Shown here: piece after piece, positions 8,798-28,074 of the stretch
Layout: the number at the start of each line of letters is the position of its first letter
How positions within the stretch are numbered: position 1 is the first letter of the stretch
Origin: Belnapia arida
Lineage (GTDB): Bacteria; Pseudomonadota; Alphaproteobacteria; Acetobacterales; Acetobacteraceae
DNA length: 64,000 bases
Direction: 5' to 3'
Assembly (NCBI RefSeq): GCF_016773205.1
Contig: NZ_JAETWB010000003.1
Location: 186,001-250,000 of the forward strand
Translations under genes and position numbers: made by a program
The notes under the pieces: model-generated
Told to the model about the DNA's origin: nothing
Database searches by the model: none
Seen by the model: the letters and a program-made list of their open reading frames with translations, nothing else

Positions 8798-9232
8798 ATG
8801 GCGAAAAAGATTGCAGGCTATATCAAGCTGCAGATTCCAGCAGGCAAGGCGAACCCCTCGCCGCCGGTTGGCCCGGCACTGGGCCAGCGCGGCCTCAACA
8901 TCATGCAGTTCGTGAAGGAGTTCAACGCGGCGACCCAGGGCCTTGAGCCCGGAACGCCGACGCCGGTGGTCATCACCGCCTTCTCCGACCGCACCTTCTC
9001 CTTCATCACCAAGACGCCTCCGAACACCCACTTCCTGCTGCGCGCCGCCAAGATCGACAAGGGCAGCCAGACGCCGGGCAAGGGTGGCTCCGTTGGCCGG
9101 GTGACCAAGACCCAGCTGCGCGAGATCGCTGCGACCAAGATGAAGGACATGAACGCCAACGACGTGGAAGCGGCGGTGCGCATGCTGGCGGGCTCGGCCC
9201 GCTCCATGGGCCTCGTCGTGGTGGAGGGCTGA
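8798..9232 (+). CDS. rplK: 50S ribosomal protein L11
   Basis: The 144-residue protein has the proline-rich N-terminal domain ([20 protein letters not shown]) that forms the GTPase-associated centre and the C-terminal RNA-binding domain ending in the conserved [11 protein letters not shown]11 works with L10/L7-L12 and is needed for RelA-type stress sensing. It is first in the rplKA unit, four bases from rplA. Confidence 0.98.
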   Translation: MAKKIAGYIKLQIPAGKANPSPPVGPALGQRGLNIMQFVKEFNAATQGLEPGTPTPVVITAFSDRTFSFITKTPPNTHFLLRAAKIDKGSQTPGKGGSVGRVTKTQLREIAATKMKDMNANDVEAAVRMLAGSARSMGLVVVEG

Positions 9233-9236
9233 TCCG

Positions 9237-9938
9237 ATGGCCAAGCAGGGCAAGCGCCTCAAGGCGATCTACGGTGCCTTCGACCGTGACACCATAGTGC
9301 CGATCCAGCAGGCGATCAGCTTGGTGAAGGCGAATGCCAAGGCGAAGTTCGACGAGACCATCGAGATCTCGATGAACCTCGGCATCGACCCGCGCCACGC
9401 GGACCAGATGGTCCGCGGCGTGGTCGGCTTGCCGAACGGCACCGGCAAGACCGTCCGCGTCGGCGTCTTCGCCCGCGGCCCGAAGGCCGACGAGGCGTTG
9501 GCCGCCGGCGCCGACGTGGTCGGCGCCGACGACCTCGCTGCCGCCGTGCAGGAAGGCCGGATCGAGTTCGACCGCTGTATCGCGACGCCGGACATGATGG
9601 CGCTCGTCGGCCGGCTCGGTAAGATCCTCGGCCCGCGTGGCCTGATGCCGAACCCCCGCCTCGGCACCGTTACAATGGATGTCCGCGGTGCGGTGACGGC
9701 CGCGAAGGCCGGCCAAGTGGAGTTCCGCGCGGAGAAGGCGGGCATCGTCCATGCCGGCATCGGCAAGGCGAGCTTCGACGAGGAGAAGCTCCTCGAGAAT
9801 GCCCGTGCCTTCGTCGAGGCCATCCAGCGCGCCAGGCCGGCGGGCGCCAAGGGTACCTATGTGAAGAAGGTATCCGTGGCCTCGACCATGGGCCCCGGCG
9901 TGAAGGTCGACATCGCCACCTTGAGCGCGACGGCCTGA
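9237..9938 (+). CDS. rplA: 50S ribosomal protein L1
   Basis: The 233-residue protein forms the mobile L1 stalk at the E site. Typical features are [40 protein letters not shown] and the closing TMGPGVKVD. In many bacteria L1 represses its own operon by binding an rRNA-like site in the leader; about 95 bases separate the putative promoter from rplK, enough for such a site, but none was identified. It follows rplK directly. Confidence 0.98.
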   Translation: MAKQGKRLKAIYGAFDRDTIVPIQQAISLVKANAKAKFDETIEISMNLGIDPRHADQMVRGVVGLPNGTGKTVRVGVFARGPKADEALAAGADVVGADDLAAAVQEGRIEFDRCIATPDMMALVGRLGKILGPRGLMPNPRLGTVTMDVRGAVTAAKAGQVEFRAEKAGIVHAGIGKASFDEEKLLENARAFVEAIQRARPAGAKGTYVKKVSVASTMGPGVKVDIATLSATA

Positions 9939-10223
9939 CACCCCAATTCGCCCGCTCCCTGAGGGGCGGGCGCGCAGGGGCGGCTTTGGCCGTCCCGAAC
10001 CTGTCCGAGACCGCGGGTGCCCCTCCGGGGGCCTAAAGGGGCAAGCCCCGCCAGCGATAGACGGGGTGCGGAGCGTTTCGACGCCGGGGCGACCCGGCGA
10101 CGCTGATGGCTTGGCAATCCCGCTCAGACAGTCGAACCGGGGCGCAGGGCATTCCGCCATGCGCCCCCGCGTGAACCGGCCGGAGCCCCTCCACCAGGCA
10201 CTGGCCACCGACGGAGACGGGAT
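9939..10223 (+). promoter_or_regulatory. rplA-rplJ spacer: hairpin and probable L10 leader
   Basis: The 285 bases hold no gene. CGCCCGCTCC (9949-9958) and GGGGCGGGCG (9963-9972) form a perfect 10-bp stem (one T-G pair) with loop CTGA just after rplA, without a U-run. The remaining ~250 bases before rplJ are the position where the L10/L7-L12 complex binds in many bacteria to repress its operon. No convincing promoter was found here. Confidence 0.45.
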
Positions 10224-10754
10224 ATGGACCGCACGGAAAAGCGCGAGTTCATCGCCCAGCTGTCCGCGGTGTTCGCAGATACCTCCTTCGTGCTCGTCGC
10301 CCAGAACAAGGGTCTGACGGTCGCGGATGTGAGCGAGCTGCGGCGCCGCATGCGGGCAGCTGGTGCGACGTACAAGGTCGCAAAGAACCGGCTGGCCATG
10401 CTCGCCCTCGACGGCACCCGCTTCCAGGCCGTTTCGCCGCTGCTGAAGGGTCCGACCGCGCTCGCGTGGTCGACGGACCCGGTGGCGGTGGCGAAGACCG
10501 CCGTGGATTTCGCCAAGGGTAACGACAAGTTCGTCATCCTGGGCGGGGCACTTGGGATCCAGGCCTTGAACCCCGATGGGATCAAGGCCCTGTCCGAGCT
10601 GCCTTCGCTTGAGACGCTGCGGGCGCAGCTGCTGGGTCTGATCCAGACCCCGGCAACGCGCATCGCCGGGGTGCTTCAGGCCCCCGGTTCGCAGCTGGCG
10701 CGGGTGTTCAGCGCCTTCGCGAAGAAGGACGAGGGTGGGGCGGAAGCCGCCTGA
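10224..10754 (+). CDS. rplJ: 50S ribosomal protein L10
   Basis: The 176-residue protein anchors L7/L12 dimers on the ribosomal stalk. The N-terminal RNA-binding region ([20 protein letters not shown], then [19 protein letters not shown]) and the C-terminal helix that holds L12 ([19 protein letters not shown]) are both present. A long untranslated region precedes it, consistent with autogenous control. rplL follows after 77 bases, a spacer with a small G/C hairpin (10767-10785). Confidence 0.97.
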   Translation: MDRTEKREFIAQLSAVFADTSFVLVAQNKGLTVADVSELRRRMRAAGATYKVAKNRLAMLALDGTRFQAVSPLLKGPTALAWSTDPVAVAKTAVDFAKGNDKFVILGGALGIQALNPDGIKALSELPSLETLRAQLLGLIQTPATRIAGVLQAPGSQLARVFSAFAKKDEGGAEAA

Positions 10755-10831
10755 CCAATGGGATAGCCCCCGCCGAGGGTGGGGGTGTTGCAAACGGCAA
10801 GCCAAGCCATTAGATCAAAGGGTACACAGAC

Positions 10832-11215
10832 ATGGCCGATCTCGCAAAGCTGGTCGATGAGCTCTCCAGCCTGACCGTCCTGGAAGCCGCCGAGCTCTCC
10901 AAGATGCTGGAGGAGAAGTGGGGCGTCTCCGCCGCGGCCCCCGTCGCGATGGCGGCGGCGCCTGCCGCTGGCGGTGGCGCTGCCGCGGCCCCGGCCGAGG
11001 AGCAGACCGAGTTCACCGTCACCCTGACTGCGGCTGGTGACAAGAAGATCAACATCATCAAGGAGATCCGCACGATCACCGGTCTCGGCCTCAAGGAGGC
11101 CAAGGATCTGGTCGAGGGCGCGCCGAAGGTGGTGAAGGAGGCTGCGTCGAAGGACGAGGCCGCCAAGATCAAGAAGGTGCTGGAAGACAACGGGGCGACC
11201 GTCGAGGTCAAGTAA
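10832..11215 (+). CDS. rplL: 50S ribosomal protein L7/L12
   Basis: The 127-residue protein has the helical dimerisation domain ([20 protein letters not shown]), an Ala/Gly/Pro hinge (residues ~40-58, [17 protein letters not shown]) and the globular factor-binding domain ([25 protein letters not shown]). It recruits and activates translation GTPases. It is present in several copies per ribosome, so strong expression relative to downstream rpoB is expected; the hairpins at 11234-11313 probably reduce readthrough. Confidence 0.98.
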   Translation: MADLAKLVDELSSLTVLEAAELSKMLEEKWGVSAAAPVAMAAAPAAGGGAAAAPAEEQTEFTVTLTAAGDKKINIIKEIRTITGLGLKEAKDLVEGAPKVVKEAASKDEAAKIKKVLEDNGATVEVK

Positions 11216-11233
11216 GGTCGCCTCTGCTGCAAT

Positions 11234-11313
11234 CCCCGCCCCGGCAGTCCGTCGCCGGGGCAGGGGCCATACTATCGGAGGTACGGGCGGGAACCCTTTG
11301 GGTTGCCGCCCGT
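11234..11313 (+). promoter_or_regulatory. Two tandem hairpins in the rplL-rpoB spacer (probable attenuator)
   Basis: Hairpin 1 pairs CCCCGCCCCGGC (11234-11245) with GCCGGGGC and GGGG (11254-11266), 12 bp with one bulged A. Hairpin 2 pairs ACGGGCGG and AACCC (11283-11296) with GGGTT and CCGCCCGT (11300-11313), 13 bp with a single G-G mismatch and a three-T loop. T-rich sequence (GTTTCTT, from 11320) follows. The position matches the transcription attenuator and RNase III region between rplL and rpoB in E. coli. Confidence 0.6.
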
Positions 11314-11416
11314 GCTGCCGTTTCTTCCCGGCAGGCGTGACGGGGCGAAACGATGGGCGGATATTGATACGGCACGCGACGGGCGGTGGCCCGAGCGAGA
11401 GGGATACGGGACAGGC

Positions 11417-15595
<4,179 letters not shown>

Positions 15596-15622
15596 GGCTG
15601 CCGCCCATATCTTTCCTACACA

Positions 15623-15647
15623 GCCGCCCCGACCTGTGCGGGGCGGC
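15623..15647 (+). promoter_or_regulatory. Hairpin in the rpoB-rpoC spacer
   Basis: GCCGCCCCG (15623-15631) and CGGGGCGGC (15639-15647) form a perfect 9-bp stem with a 7-base loop between the rpoB stop and rpoC start. There is no U-run, so an RNA-processing or stability element is more likely than a terminator. Confidence 0.45.
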
Positions 15648-15671
15648 GGGCTGGACCACAAGGAAGGCCGC

Positions 15672-19826
<4,155 letters not shown>

Positions 19827-19846
19827 GCTGCCTTTGCTTTGATACG

Positions 19847-19882
19847 GGGCCGGGTTCCTTCGGGAGCCCGGCCCTTTCTTTT
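19847..19882 (+). terminator. Intrinsic terminator after rpoC
   Basis: GGGCCGGG (19847-19854) pairs with CCCGGCCC (19867-19874); the stem continues as TTCC/GGAG around a C(TTCG)G tetraloop, 12 bp in all, followed by TTTCTTTT. A textbook Rho-independent terminator. Confidence 0.9.
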
Positions 19883-19917
19883 ATCCGGGCTTTTTCATCC
19901 CGCTTGCTCCGCTTCAC

Positions 19918-19946
19918 TTGACTCATCCAGCCGCACCGCGTAGGTA
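19918..19946 (+). promoter_or_regulatory. Candidate promoter of the rpsL-rpsG-tuf-S10 unit
   Basis: TTGACT (19918-19923), a 17-base spacer and TAGGTA (19941-19946), placed just after the rpoC terminator. The start would be near 19953. Confidence 0.6.
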
Positions 19947-20151
19947 GCCCGCCCTTGGCAAGGCCGGGCGCTGCGGCGCCGGACAGCCAGGAAACTTTGG
20001 TCCACAACGCTGCGCGTCCGGCACCGCGACCCTTGAGGTTGCTCAGGCCGGGTGCCGGTCAGGGCGCCCGCCGGCGAGCTACAAGCTCCGCCCGTGCGGG
20101 CTTCTGGCTTTGCGTGGCTGCGGGGCCCAGGACGGTACACGAAGGGGCGTC
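19947..20151 (+). other. Leader region of rpsL
   Basis: About 200 untranslated bases follow the promoter. An in-frame ATG at 20110 would extend S12 by 14 residues without family support. No recognised regulatory RNA was seen; a leader of this size could hold an autoregulatory site. With the terminator and promoter it fills the 325-base rpoC-rpsL gap. Confidence 0.4.
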
Positions 20152-20523
20152 ATGCCGACGATCAACCAGCTCATCGCCCAGGGGCGCGAGCCGAACGCGA
20201 AGCGGAACAAGGTTCCGGCGCTGCAGGGCTGCCCGCAGAAGCGTGGCGTGTGCACGCGCGTCTACACCACCACACCGAAGAAGCCGAACTCGGCCCTTCG
20301 TAAGGTGGCCAAGGTGCGCTTGACCAACGGCTACGAGGTGGTGAGCTACATCCCGGGCGAGGGCCATAATCTGCAGGAGCACTCCGTGGTGCTCATCCGC
20401 GGCGGCCGCGTGAAGGACCTTCCGGGCGTTCGCTACCACATCCTCCGCGGTGTCCTGGATACGCAGGGCCTGCCGAAACGTCGCCAGCGCCGGTCGCTGT
20501 ACGGCGCGAAGCGGCCGAAGTAG
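20152..20523 (+). CDS. rpsL: 30S ribosomal protein S12
   Basis: The 123-residue decoding-centre protein begins [30 protein letters not shown] carries lysines at the 42/43 positions, and [14 protein letters not shown] has the 87/88 region, all as in streptomycin-sensitive ribosomes. It is first in the str cluster and 13 bases from rpsG. Confidence 0.98.
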   Translation: MPTINQLIAQGREPNAKRNKVPALQGCPQKRGVCTRVYTTTPKKPNSALRKVAKVRLTNGYEVVSYIPGEGHNLQEHSVVLIRGGRVKDLPGVRYHILRGVLDTQGLPKRRQRRSLYGAKRPK

Positions 20524-20536
20524 GAGAGGCTGAGGC

Positions 20537-21013
20537 ATGTCTCGCCGTCATAGCGCGCAGAAGCGCGAAGTCCTGCCCGATCCCAAGTTTGGCGATCTCG
20601 TGCTCAGCCGTTTCATGAACGTGCTGATGTACGACGGCAAGAAGAGCACTGCGGAGCGTATCGTCTACGCTGCCATGGACACGCTGAAGCGGCGGGTTGG
20701 CCCCAATGGGGACCCGCTGCGTATGTTCCATGAAGCCATGGACAACGTGAAGCCGGCCGTTGAGGTCCGCAGCCGCCGCGTTGGTGGTGCGACCTATCAG
20801 GTGCCGGTCGAGGTTCGCCCGGAGCGTCGTCAGGCGTTGGCGATCCGCTGGTTGATCGAATCCGCGCGGAAGCGCGGCGAGAACACGATGGAAGAGCGCC
20901 TTTCCGGCGAGCTGATGGATGCGGCGAACAACCGCGGCACGGCCGTCAAGAAGCGCGAAGACACGCACCGGATGGCGGAGGCGAACAAAGCCTTCAGCCA
21001 TTACCGCTGGTAA
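20537..21013 (+). CDS. rpsG: 30S ribosomal protein S7
   Basis: The 158-residue head protein nucleates assembly of the 16S 3' domain. [20 protein letters not shown] and [20 protein letters not shown] are family-typical. No fusA gene follows; in this genome tuf comes directly after rpsG, whereas fusA usually lies between them, so EF-G must be encoded elsewhere. Confidence 0.97.
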   Translation: MSRRHSAQKREVLPDPKFGDLVLSRFMNVLMYDGKKSTAERIVYAAMDTLKRRVGPNGDPLRMFHEAMDNVKPAVEVRSRRVGGATYQVPVEVRPERRQALAIRWLIESARKRGENTMEERLSGELMDAANNRGTAVKKREDTHRMAEANKAFSHYRW

Positions 21014-21040
21014 TCCGGACCCGATCGAGGAACGACGACG

Positions 21041-22231
<1,191 letters not shown>

Positions 22232-22262
22232 TTAGGCTCAGTCGAGGATCGGTCCGCTCACC

Positions 22263-22571
<309 letters not shown>

Positions 22572-22592
22572 GGCCAGGGGGAGTTACTAGCC

Positions 22593-23279
22593 ATGGCCGC
22601 CAAGACCGGCCGCACCGGCCTGATCGCCAAGAAGCTGGGCATGACCCGGATCTTCAATGACGATGGCAGCACGGTCCCCGTGACCGTCCTGCATCTGGAC
22701 GAGGTGCGCGTCATCGCCCGCCGCAGCGCCGAGAAGGATGGCTATGACGCCGTCCAGCTCGGAATCGGCCGCGCGAAGCCCAAGAACGTGACCAAGGCCA
22801 ATCGCGGCCACTTTGCGAAGGCCGGCGTTGAGGCACCGAAGAAGCTCGTCGAGTTCCGCGTCGGTGCCGATGCGGCGCTCGATCCGGGCGCACGGCTGAG
22901 CCCGGCGCATTTCGTGAAAGGCCAGATCGTCGACGTTACCGGCGTCTCGAAGGGCAAGGGTTTCGCCGGTGCCATGAAGCGCTGGAACTTCGCTGGCCTC
23001 GAGGCCTCGCACGGCGTGTCGATCAGCCATCGTTCACATGGTTCGACTGGCAATCGGCAGGATCCGGGCAAGACTTTCAAGAACAAGAAGATGGCTGGCC
23101 ATCTGGGTGTTGAGCGCATCACCACCCAGAATCTCGAGATCGCCGGTATCGATCTCGACAAGGGCCTGTTGCTGATTAAGGGCGCGGTGCCCGGGTCCAA
23201 GGGTGGCTATGTGCTGGTGCGGGACGCGGTGAAGCGCGCGCGCCATGCCGAGGCTCCCTTCCCGACGGCCGCGGCGTAA
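22593..23279 (+). CDS. rplC: 50S ribosomal protein L3
   Basis: The 228-residue protein helps shape the peptidyl-transferase centre. [13 protein letters not shown] marks the start and the [20 protein letters not shown] loop holds the glutamine methylated by PrmB in other bacteria. A GGGGGAG stretch precedes the ATG. It is second in the S10 cluster, followed by rplD. Confidence 0.98.
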   Translation: MAAKTGRTGLIAKKLGMTRIFNDDGSTVPVTVLHLDEVRVIARRSAEKDGYDAVQLGIGRAKPKNVTKANRGHFAKAGVEAPKKLVEFRVGADAALDPGARLSPAHFVKGQIVDVTGVSKGKGFAGAMKRWNFAGLEASHGVSISHRSHGSTGNRQDPGKTFKNKKMAGHLGVERITTQNLEIAGIDLDKGLLLIKGAVPGSKGGYVLVRDAVKRARHAEAPFPTAAA

Positions 23280-23291
23280 GGACCAAGTACG

Positions 23292-23909
23292 ATGCAGGTT
23301 CCGGTCATCACGCTGGATAACGGCACGGCAGGCGAGATCGAGCTGCCGGAGGCGCTGTTCGCGGCGCAGCCGCGCGCCGATATCATGGCGCGGGTCGTTC
23401 ACTGGCAGCTCGCCAAGCGGCGGGCGGGTACCCACAAGGTCAAGGGGATGGGTGAAGTCTCCGGCACCACCAAGAAGCCTTATCGGCAGAAGGGCACCGG
23501 CAACGCCCGCCAGGGTTCGTTGCGTGCGCCGCAGTTCCGCACCGGTGGCGTGGTGCATGGCCCGGTCGTCCGCGACCACGGCTACTCGCTGAACAAGAAG
23601 GTTCGCCGTCTCGGCCTCATCAGTGCGCTCAGCCAGAAAGCGGCCGAGGGCAAGCTGGTGGTGATCGACACCGCCTCCGCTTCCGAGGCCAAGACTTCGG
23701 TGCTGGCGAAGCAGCTCAAAGCGCTCGGTTGGAGCAGCGCGCTCGTCGTGGACGCGCAGGTGGATGAGGGCTTTGGCCGCGGCATCCGCAACCTGCCGAA
23801 CATGCATGTGTTGCCGACGATCGGCGCCAATGTGTACGACATCCTGAACCATGACGTCCTCGCGGTCACCCGCGCCGGCGTCGCGGCGCTGACGGAGCGG
23901 CTGGCATGA
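23292..23909 (+). CDS. rplD: 50S ribosomal protein L4
   Basis: The 205-residue protein lines the exit tunnel with its extended loop (residues ~45-100: [20 protein letters not shown], then [19 protein letters not shown]). In gammaproteobacteria L4 represses the S10 operon through the leader; without that leader here such control is doubtful. Its stop overlaps the rplW start (ATGA). Confidence 0.97.
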   Translation: MQVPVITLDNGTAGEIELPEALFAAQPRADIMARVVHWQLAKRRAGTHKVKGMGEVSGTTKKPYRQKGTGNARQGSLRAPQFRTGGVVHGPVVRDHGYSLNKKVRRLGLISALSQKAAEGKLVVIDTASASEAKTSVLAKQLKALGWSSALVVDAQVDEGFGRGIRNLPNMHVLPTIGANVYDILNHDVLAVTRAGVAALTERLA

Positions 23910-24232
23910 GCGGTACGCAGGAGAAGAAGCCGCTCCTCTCACGGGAGCGCATGTATCAGACCATCCTCGCCCCGGTGGTGACGGAGAAGGCGACGCTGCT
24001 GACCGAGCAGGGCCAGGTTGTCTTCAAGGTGCCGCTCGAGGCGACGAAGCCGGAGATCAAGGCCTCGGTCGAGACGCTGTTCGGCGTGAAGGTGCTCGCA
24101 GTCAACACCCTTGTGGTGAAGGGCAAGGCGAAGCGCTTCCGCAACCGCCCGGGTCAACGCTCTGACTGGAAGAAGGCCATCGTGCGCTTGGCCGAGGGCC
24201 AGACAATCGATCTGACGACGGGGCTCGCCTAA
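23906..24232 (+). CDS. rplW: 50S ribosomal protein L23
   Basis: The 108-residue protein lies at the tunnel exit and docks trigger factor and SRP. The core starts [17 protein letters not shown] (ATG 23951); the 15 residues before it follow the ATGA overlap with rplD, which favours the 23906 start. The flexible loop [20 protein letters not shown] is intact. Confidence 0.95.
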   Translation: MSGTQEKKPLLSRERMYQTILAPVVTEKATLLTEQGQVVFKVPLEATKPEIKASVETLFGVKVLAVNTLVVKGKAKRFRNRPGQRSDWKKAIVRLAEGQTIDLTTGLA

Positions 24233-24235
24233 ACC

Positions 24236-25072
24236 ATGGCGCTCAAGAATTTCAATCCGATCACGCCGAGCCTCCGCGGCACCATCCTGATCAAGCGGGA
24301 TGAGTTGTGGAAGGGCAAGCCGGTCAAGCAATTGACCGAGGGCAAGTCGCATTCCGGCGGCCGCAACAACCACGGCCGCACGACTGTTCGGTTCCGGGGC
24401 GGCGGACACAAGCAGAGCTACCGCATCGTTGACTTCAAGCGGCGGACGAAACTCGGCGTTCCGGCGACTGTCGAGCGGCTGGAGTACGATCCGAACCGCA
24501 CCGCTTTCATTGCGCTGCTGAAGTACCAGGACGGTGAGCTCGCCTATATCCTGGCGCCACAGCGGTTGAAAGCCGGTGACCAGGTCGTCGCCGCCGAGCG
24601 GGCAGACATCAAGCCGGGCAACGCGATGCCGCTTGGCTCCATCCCCGTCGGCACCATTGTGCACAATGTCGAGCTGAAGCCGGGCGCCGGCGGCAAGATC
24701 GCGCGTTCGGCGGGCACCTATGTGCAGCTGGTCGGCAAGGACGCCGGCTACGCCCAGCTCAAGCTGATGTCGGGCGAGGTCCGCACCGTCCGCGCCGAGT
24801 GCATGGCGGCGATCGGGGCGGTGTCTAACCCGGACAACTCGAACCAGCAGATCGGCAAGGCCGGTCGCTCCCGCTGGTTGGGTCGGCGCCCTCACAACCG
24901 CGGTGTGGTAATGAACCCCGTCGACCACCCGCATGGTGGTGGTGAGGGTCGTACCAGCGGTGGCCGTCATCCGGTCACACCCTGGGGCAAGCCGACCAAG
25001 GGCGCGAAGACGCGCAACAACAAGCGGACGGATCGGCTCATTGTCCGCCGCCGCACCGCGACGAAGGGCTGA
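24236..25072 (+). CDS. rplB: 50S ribosomal protein L2
   Basis: The 278-residue protein is needed for subunit joining and peptidyl transfer. [20 protein letters not shown] and the C-terminal [20 protein letters not shown], which contains the conserved functional histidine, are complete. It begins three bases after rplW. Confidence 0.98.
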   Translation: MALKNFNPITPSLRGTILIKRDELWKGKPVKQLTEGKSHSGGRNNHGRTTVRFRGGGHKQSYRIVDFKRRTKLGVPATVERLEYDPNRTAFIALLKYQDGELAYILAPQRLKAGDQVVAAERADIKPGNAMPLGSIPVGTIVHNVELKPGAGGKIARSAGTYVQLVGKDAGYAQLKLMSGEVRTVRAECMAAIGAVSNPDNSNQQIGKAGRSRWLGRRPHNRGVVMNPVDHPHGGGEGRTSGGRHPVTPWGKPTKGAKTRNNKRTDRLIVRRRTATKG

Positions 25073-25077
25073 GGGCG

Positions 25078-25356
25078 ATGCCGCGCAGCGTATGGAAGGG
25101 GCCGTTCGTGGACGGCTTCCTGCTCAACAAGGCGGAGGCCGCACGGGCTTCGACGCGCAACGAGATCATCAAGATCTGGTCGCGTCGCAGCACGATCCTT
25201 CCGCAGTTCGTCGGGCTGACCTTCGGTGTCTACAACGGGAAGAAGTTCATCCCCGTGCAGGTTTCGGAGAACATGGTGGGCCACAAGTTCGGCGAGTTCT
25301 CGCCGACGCGGACCTTCACCGGGCATTCGTCCGACAAGAAGGCGAAGCGGGGCTGA
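25078..25356 (+). CDS. rpsS: 30S ribosomal protein S19
   Basis: The 92-residue head protein starts [39 protein letters not shown] and [14 protein letters not shown] are family signatures. It binds 16S RNA beside S13. Five bases separate it from rplB and four from rplV. Confidence 0.98.
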   Translation: MPRSVWKGPFVDGFLLNKAEAARASTRNEIIKIWSRRSTILPQFVGLTFGVYNGKKFIPVQVSENMVGHKFGEFSPTRTFTGHSSDKKAKRG

Positions 25357-25360
25357 TCCG

Positions 25361-25762
25361 ATGAGCAAGCCGAAGCACGAACGCGGTCTTCCTGAGACCG
25401 AGGCGCAGGCCATTCTGCGGAATATCCGCGTCAGCCCGCGTAAGCTCAACCTGGTCGCTGGCCTGATCCGCGGCCGGCGCGCCCAAGATGCTGTTGCGAC
25501 GCTCGCTTTCAGCAAGCGCCGCATTGCGCAGACTGTGAAGAAGACGCTCGAGAGCGCCATTGCCAACGCCGAGAACAACCACCAACTGGATGTCGATCAG
25601 CTTGTGGTGTCACGCGCCGAGGTCGGCCGCTCGCAGGTGATGAAGCGCTTCTCCGCCCGCGGCCGCGGCCGTGCGGCGCGTGTCGAGAAGTGGTTCAGCC
25701 ATCTGAAGATCGTGGTCGCCGAACAGCCGGCCGCGGCACCGGCCCAGCAGGAGGCCGCGTAA
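25361..25762 (+). CDS. rplV: 50S ribosomal protein L22
   Basis: The 133-residue protein has the core [20 protein letters not shown] and the beta-hairpin that reaches into the exit tunnel ([20 protein letters not shown]), where macrolide-resistance changes occur. The frame is open from 25226, but the ATG at 25361 follows rpsS by four bases. An Ala/Pro/Gln tail ends the protein. Confidence 0.97.
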   Translation: MSKPKHERGLPETEAQAILRNIRVSPRKLNLVAGLIRGRRAQDAVATLAFSKRRIAQTVKKTLESAIANAENNHQLDVDQLVVSRAEVGRSQVMKRFSARGRGRAARVEKWFSHLKIVVAEQPAAAPAQQEAA

Positions 25763-25763
25763 C

Positions 25764-26441
25764 ATGGGTCACAAAGTCAATCCGATCGGCTTCCGCCTCG
25801 GCATCAACCGCACCTGGGACAGCCGGTGGTTTGCTGATGCCGACTATTCCCGGCTGCTGCATGAGGACCTGAAGCTGCGTGACACGCTGCGCACGCGCCT
25901 TAAGGGCGCGGGCGTCAGTCGAGTGGTGATCGAGCGTCCCGCAAAAAAGCCGCGCGTCACGATCCACGCTGCCCGTCCAGGCGTCGTCATCGGCAAGAAG
26001 GGCGCGGATATCGAGGTGCTGCGCAAGGATCTTGCGAGGCTTGCCGGGGCCGAGGTTGCGCTGAACATCGTCGAGATCCGTAAGCCCGAGATTGATGCTA
26101 CCTTGGTTGCCGAGAGCATCGCGCAGCAGCTTGAGCGCCGCGTCGCCTTCCGTCGCGCCATGAAGCGCGCGGTGCAGTCGGCCATGCGGCTGGGTGCCGG
26201 CGGCATCCGGATCAACTGCTCCGGCCGCCTCGGCGGCGCCGAGATTGCCCGGATGGAGTGGTACCGCGAGGGCCGCGTGCCGCTGCATACGCTGCGCGCC
26301 GACCTCGACTTCGGAACCGCCACCGCCAAGACCACCTATGGCACCTGCGGCGTGAAGGTCTGGATCTTTAAGGGTGAGATCCTGGCCCATGACCCAATGG
26401 CGCAGGACAAGCGCGCCGCCGAACAGGCGCCGCAGCGCTGA
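25764..26441 (+). CDS. rpsC: 30S ribosomal protein S3
   Basis: The 225-residue protein forms part of the mRNA entry site and helicase. [20 protein letters not shown] leads into the KH domain ([17 protein letters not shown]), and the C-terminal domain contains [20 protein letters not shown]. It starts one base after the rplV stop. Confidence 0.98.
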   Translation: MGHKVNPIGFRLGINRTWDSRWFADADYSRLLHEDLKLRDTLRTRLKGAGVSRVVIERPAKKPRVTIHAARPGVVIGKKGADIEVLRKDLARLAGAEVALNIVEIRKPEIDATLVAESIAQQLERRVAFRRAMKRAVQSAMRLGAGGIRINCSGRLGGAEIARMEWYREGRVPLHTLRADLDFGTATAKTTYGTCGVKVWIFKGEILAHDPMAQDKRAAEQAPQR

Positions 26442-26454
26442 GGGATGATGTGAG

Positions 26455-26877
26455 ATGCTGCAGCCCAAGCGCACCAAGTTCCGCAAGGCCCATAAGGGTC
26501 GCATCAAAGGTCTCGCCAAGGGTGGGTTCTCGCTGAGCTTCGGCGGGTTCGGCTTGAAGGCGCTGGAGCCGGAGCGGGTGACCGCCCGGCAGATCGAGGC
26601 CGCCCGCCGTGCCATCACCCGCGCGATGAAGCGTCAGGGCCGCGTCTGGATCCGCATTTTCCCGGATGTGCCGGTCTCGACCAAGCCTGCCGAAGTCCGC
26701 ATGGGCTCCGGCAAGGGCGCGCCGGAATACTGGGTGGCCCGCATCAAGCCGGGCCGCATGATGTTCGAGATCGACGGCGTCTCCATCGAGACGGCGCGCG
26801 AGGCGCTGACGCTCGGCGCGGCAAAGCTGCCGATCCGAACCAAGATCGTGTCGCGTCTCGGCGCGGCGGAGGCCTAA
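26455..26877 (+). CDS. rplP: 50S ribosomal protein L16
   Basis: The 140-residue protein organises the A-site side of the large subunit. [19 protein letters not shown] and [20 protein letters not shown] are typical, and the arginine region hydroxylated in E. coli lies in this central stretch. rpmC follows after four bases. Confidence 0.98.
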   Translation: MLQPKRTKFRKAHKGRIKGLAKGGFSLSFGGFGLKALEPERVTARQIEAARRAITRAMKRQGRVWIRIFPDVPVSTKPAEVRMGSGKGAPEYWVARIKPGRMMFEIDGVSIETAREALTLGAAKLPIRTKIVSRLGAAEA

Positions 26878-26881
26878 GACC

Positions 26882-27097
26882 ATGACCAAGATCGCGGACA
26901 TCCGCGCCAAGACCCCGGACGAGTTGCAGACGCAGCTCCTCGACTTGCGGAAGGAGCAGTTTAACCTGCGCTTTCAGCGGGCTACCGGCCAGCTCGAGGC
27001 GACCGGCCGCATCAAGCTGGTGCGGCGCGACATCGCCCGCATCAAATTCGTCCTGTCCGAGCGGCGTCGCTCGGCAGCTTCTCAACCCACGGCTTAA
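26882..27097 (+). CDS. rpmC: 50S ribosomal protein L29
   Basis: A 71-residue two-helix protein of the tunnel exit: [34 protein letters not shown], then [15 protein letters not shown]. It neighbours L23 on the ribosome. Order rplP-rpmC-rpsQ is universal. Confidence 0.95.
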   Translation: MTKIADIRAKTPDELQTQLLDLRKEQFNLRFQRATGQLEATGRIKLVRRDIARIKFVLSERRRSAASQPTA

Positions 27098-27113
27098 GGG
27101 GAGACCGGCGGCT

Positions 27114-27386
27114 ATGCCGAAGCGCGTCCTCACGGGCCGGGTGGTCAGCGACAAGATGGACAAGACGGTTACCGTCCTTGTCGAACGTCGCGTGATGCAT
27201 CCGCTCTACAAGAAGTTCATCCGGCGTTCGAAGAAGTACGCCGCCCACGACGAGGCCAATCTCTGCAAGGAAGGCGACCTCGTGCAGATCGAAGAGTGCC
27301 CGCCGCTGTCCAAGCGGAAGGCCTGGATGGTGGTGCTCCGCAACGGTAATCCGTTGGCGGCCACGACCGAGGCGGTGTCCGCATGA
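27114..27386 (+). CDS. rpsQ: 30S ribosomal protein S17
   Basis: A 90-residue OB-fold protein: [39 protein letters not shown] and [13 protein letters not shown]. It binds 16S RNA early in assembly. Its stop overlaps the rplN start by four bases. Confidence 0.97.
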   Translation: MPKRVLTGRVVSDKMDKTVTVLVERRVMHPLYKKFIRRSKKYAAHDEANLCKEGDLVQIEECPPLSKRKAWMVVLRNGNPLAATTEAVSA

Positions 27387-27751
27387 TCGGCGTCGAAGCG
27401 AACCTCGACGTTGCCGACAACTCCGGTGCGCGCCGCGTCCAGTGCATCAAGGTGCTCGGCGGCTCGAAGCGGAAGACGGCCTCGGTCGGCGACGTCATCG
27501 TCGTCTCCGTGAAGGAGGCGATCCCGCGCGCCAAGGTGAAGAAGGGTGAGGTGCATCGCGCCGTCATCGTCCGCACCTCCTATCCGGTGCGTCGCATCGA
27601 TGGCACGGCGATCCGTTTCGACAACAACGCCGCCGTGCTCATCAACAAGCAGGGCGAGCCGATCGGCACCCGCATCTTCGGACCGGTCGTGCGCGAGCTT
27701 CGGGCGCGGAAGTACATGAAGATCATCTCGCTGGCGCCGGAGGTCCTCTGA
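27383..27751 (+). CDS. rplN: 50S ribosomal protein L14
   Basis: A 122-residue five-stranded barrel: [20 protein letters not shown] and [20 protein letters not shown] are diagnostic. It sits at the intersubunit face and is the docking site of the silencing factor RsfS. Start overlaps rpsQ (ATGA). Confidence 0.98.
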   Translation: MIGVEANLDVADNSGARRVQCIKVLGGSKRKTASVGDVIVVSVKEAIPRAKVKKGEVHRAVIVRTSYPVRRIDGTAIRFDNNAAVLINKQGEPIGTRIFGPVVRELRARKYMKIISLAPEVL

Positions 27752-27753
27752 CC

Positions 27754-28074
27754 ATGGCGGCGAAGATCAAGAAGGGCGACCGGGTCCAGGTGTTGACCGG
27801 TCGTGACAAGGGCAAGCGCGGCGAAGTCATCGCCGTGTTGCCGACCGAGAAGCGTGCCCTGGTGCAGGGCGTGAACGTGGTGAAGCGCCACCAGAAGCCG
27901 CAGGGCATGAACCAGCCCGGCGGCATCCAGGAGAAGGAGGCGCCGATCCACCTCTCGAACCTGGCGCTCCTCGACCCGAAATCCGGTAAGCCGACCCGTG
28001 TTGGGTTCCGCCTGCTGGAGGATGGGAAGAAGGTGCGGGTGGCGAAGCCTTCGGGCGAGGTGCTTGACGCATGA
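27754..28074 (+). CDS. rplX: 50S ribosomal protein L24
   Basis: A 106-residue assembly-initiator protein with a KOW motif ([20 protein letters not shown]) and the [20 protein letters not shown] segment. Its stop overlaps the rplE start by four bases. Confidence 0.97.
   Translation: MAAKIKKGDRVQVLTGRDKGKRGEVIAVLPTEKRALVQGVNVVKRHQKPQGMNQPGGIQEKEAPIHLSNLALLDPKSGKPTRVGFRLLEDGKKVRVAKPSGEVLDA

Noticed and set aside
10788-10816. Promoter-like TTGCAA-N17-TAGATC before rplL
   Set aside because: The predicted start (about 10823) would fall inside or past the ribosome-binding site of rplL (ATG 10832), leaving no usable leader.
22232-22262. S10 operon leader before rpsJ
   Set aside because: Only about 30 bases separate tuf and rpsJ, too short for the known leader.
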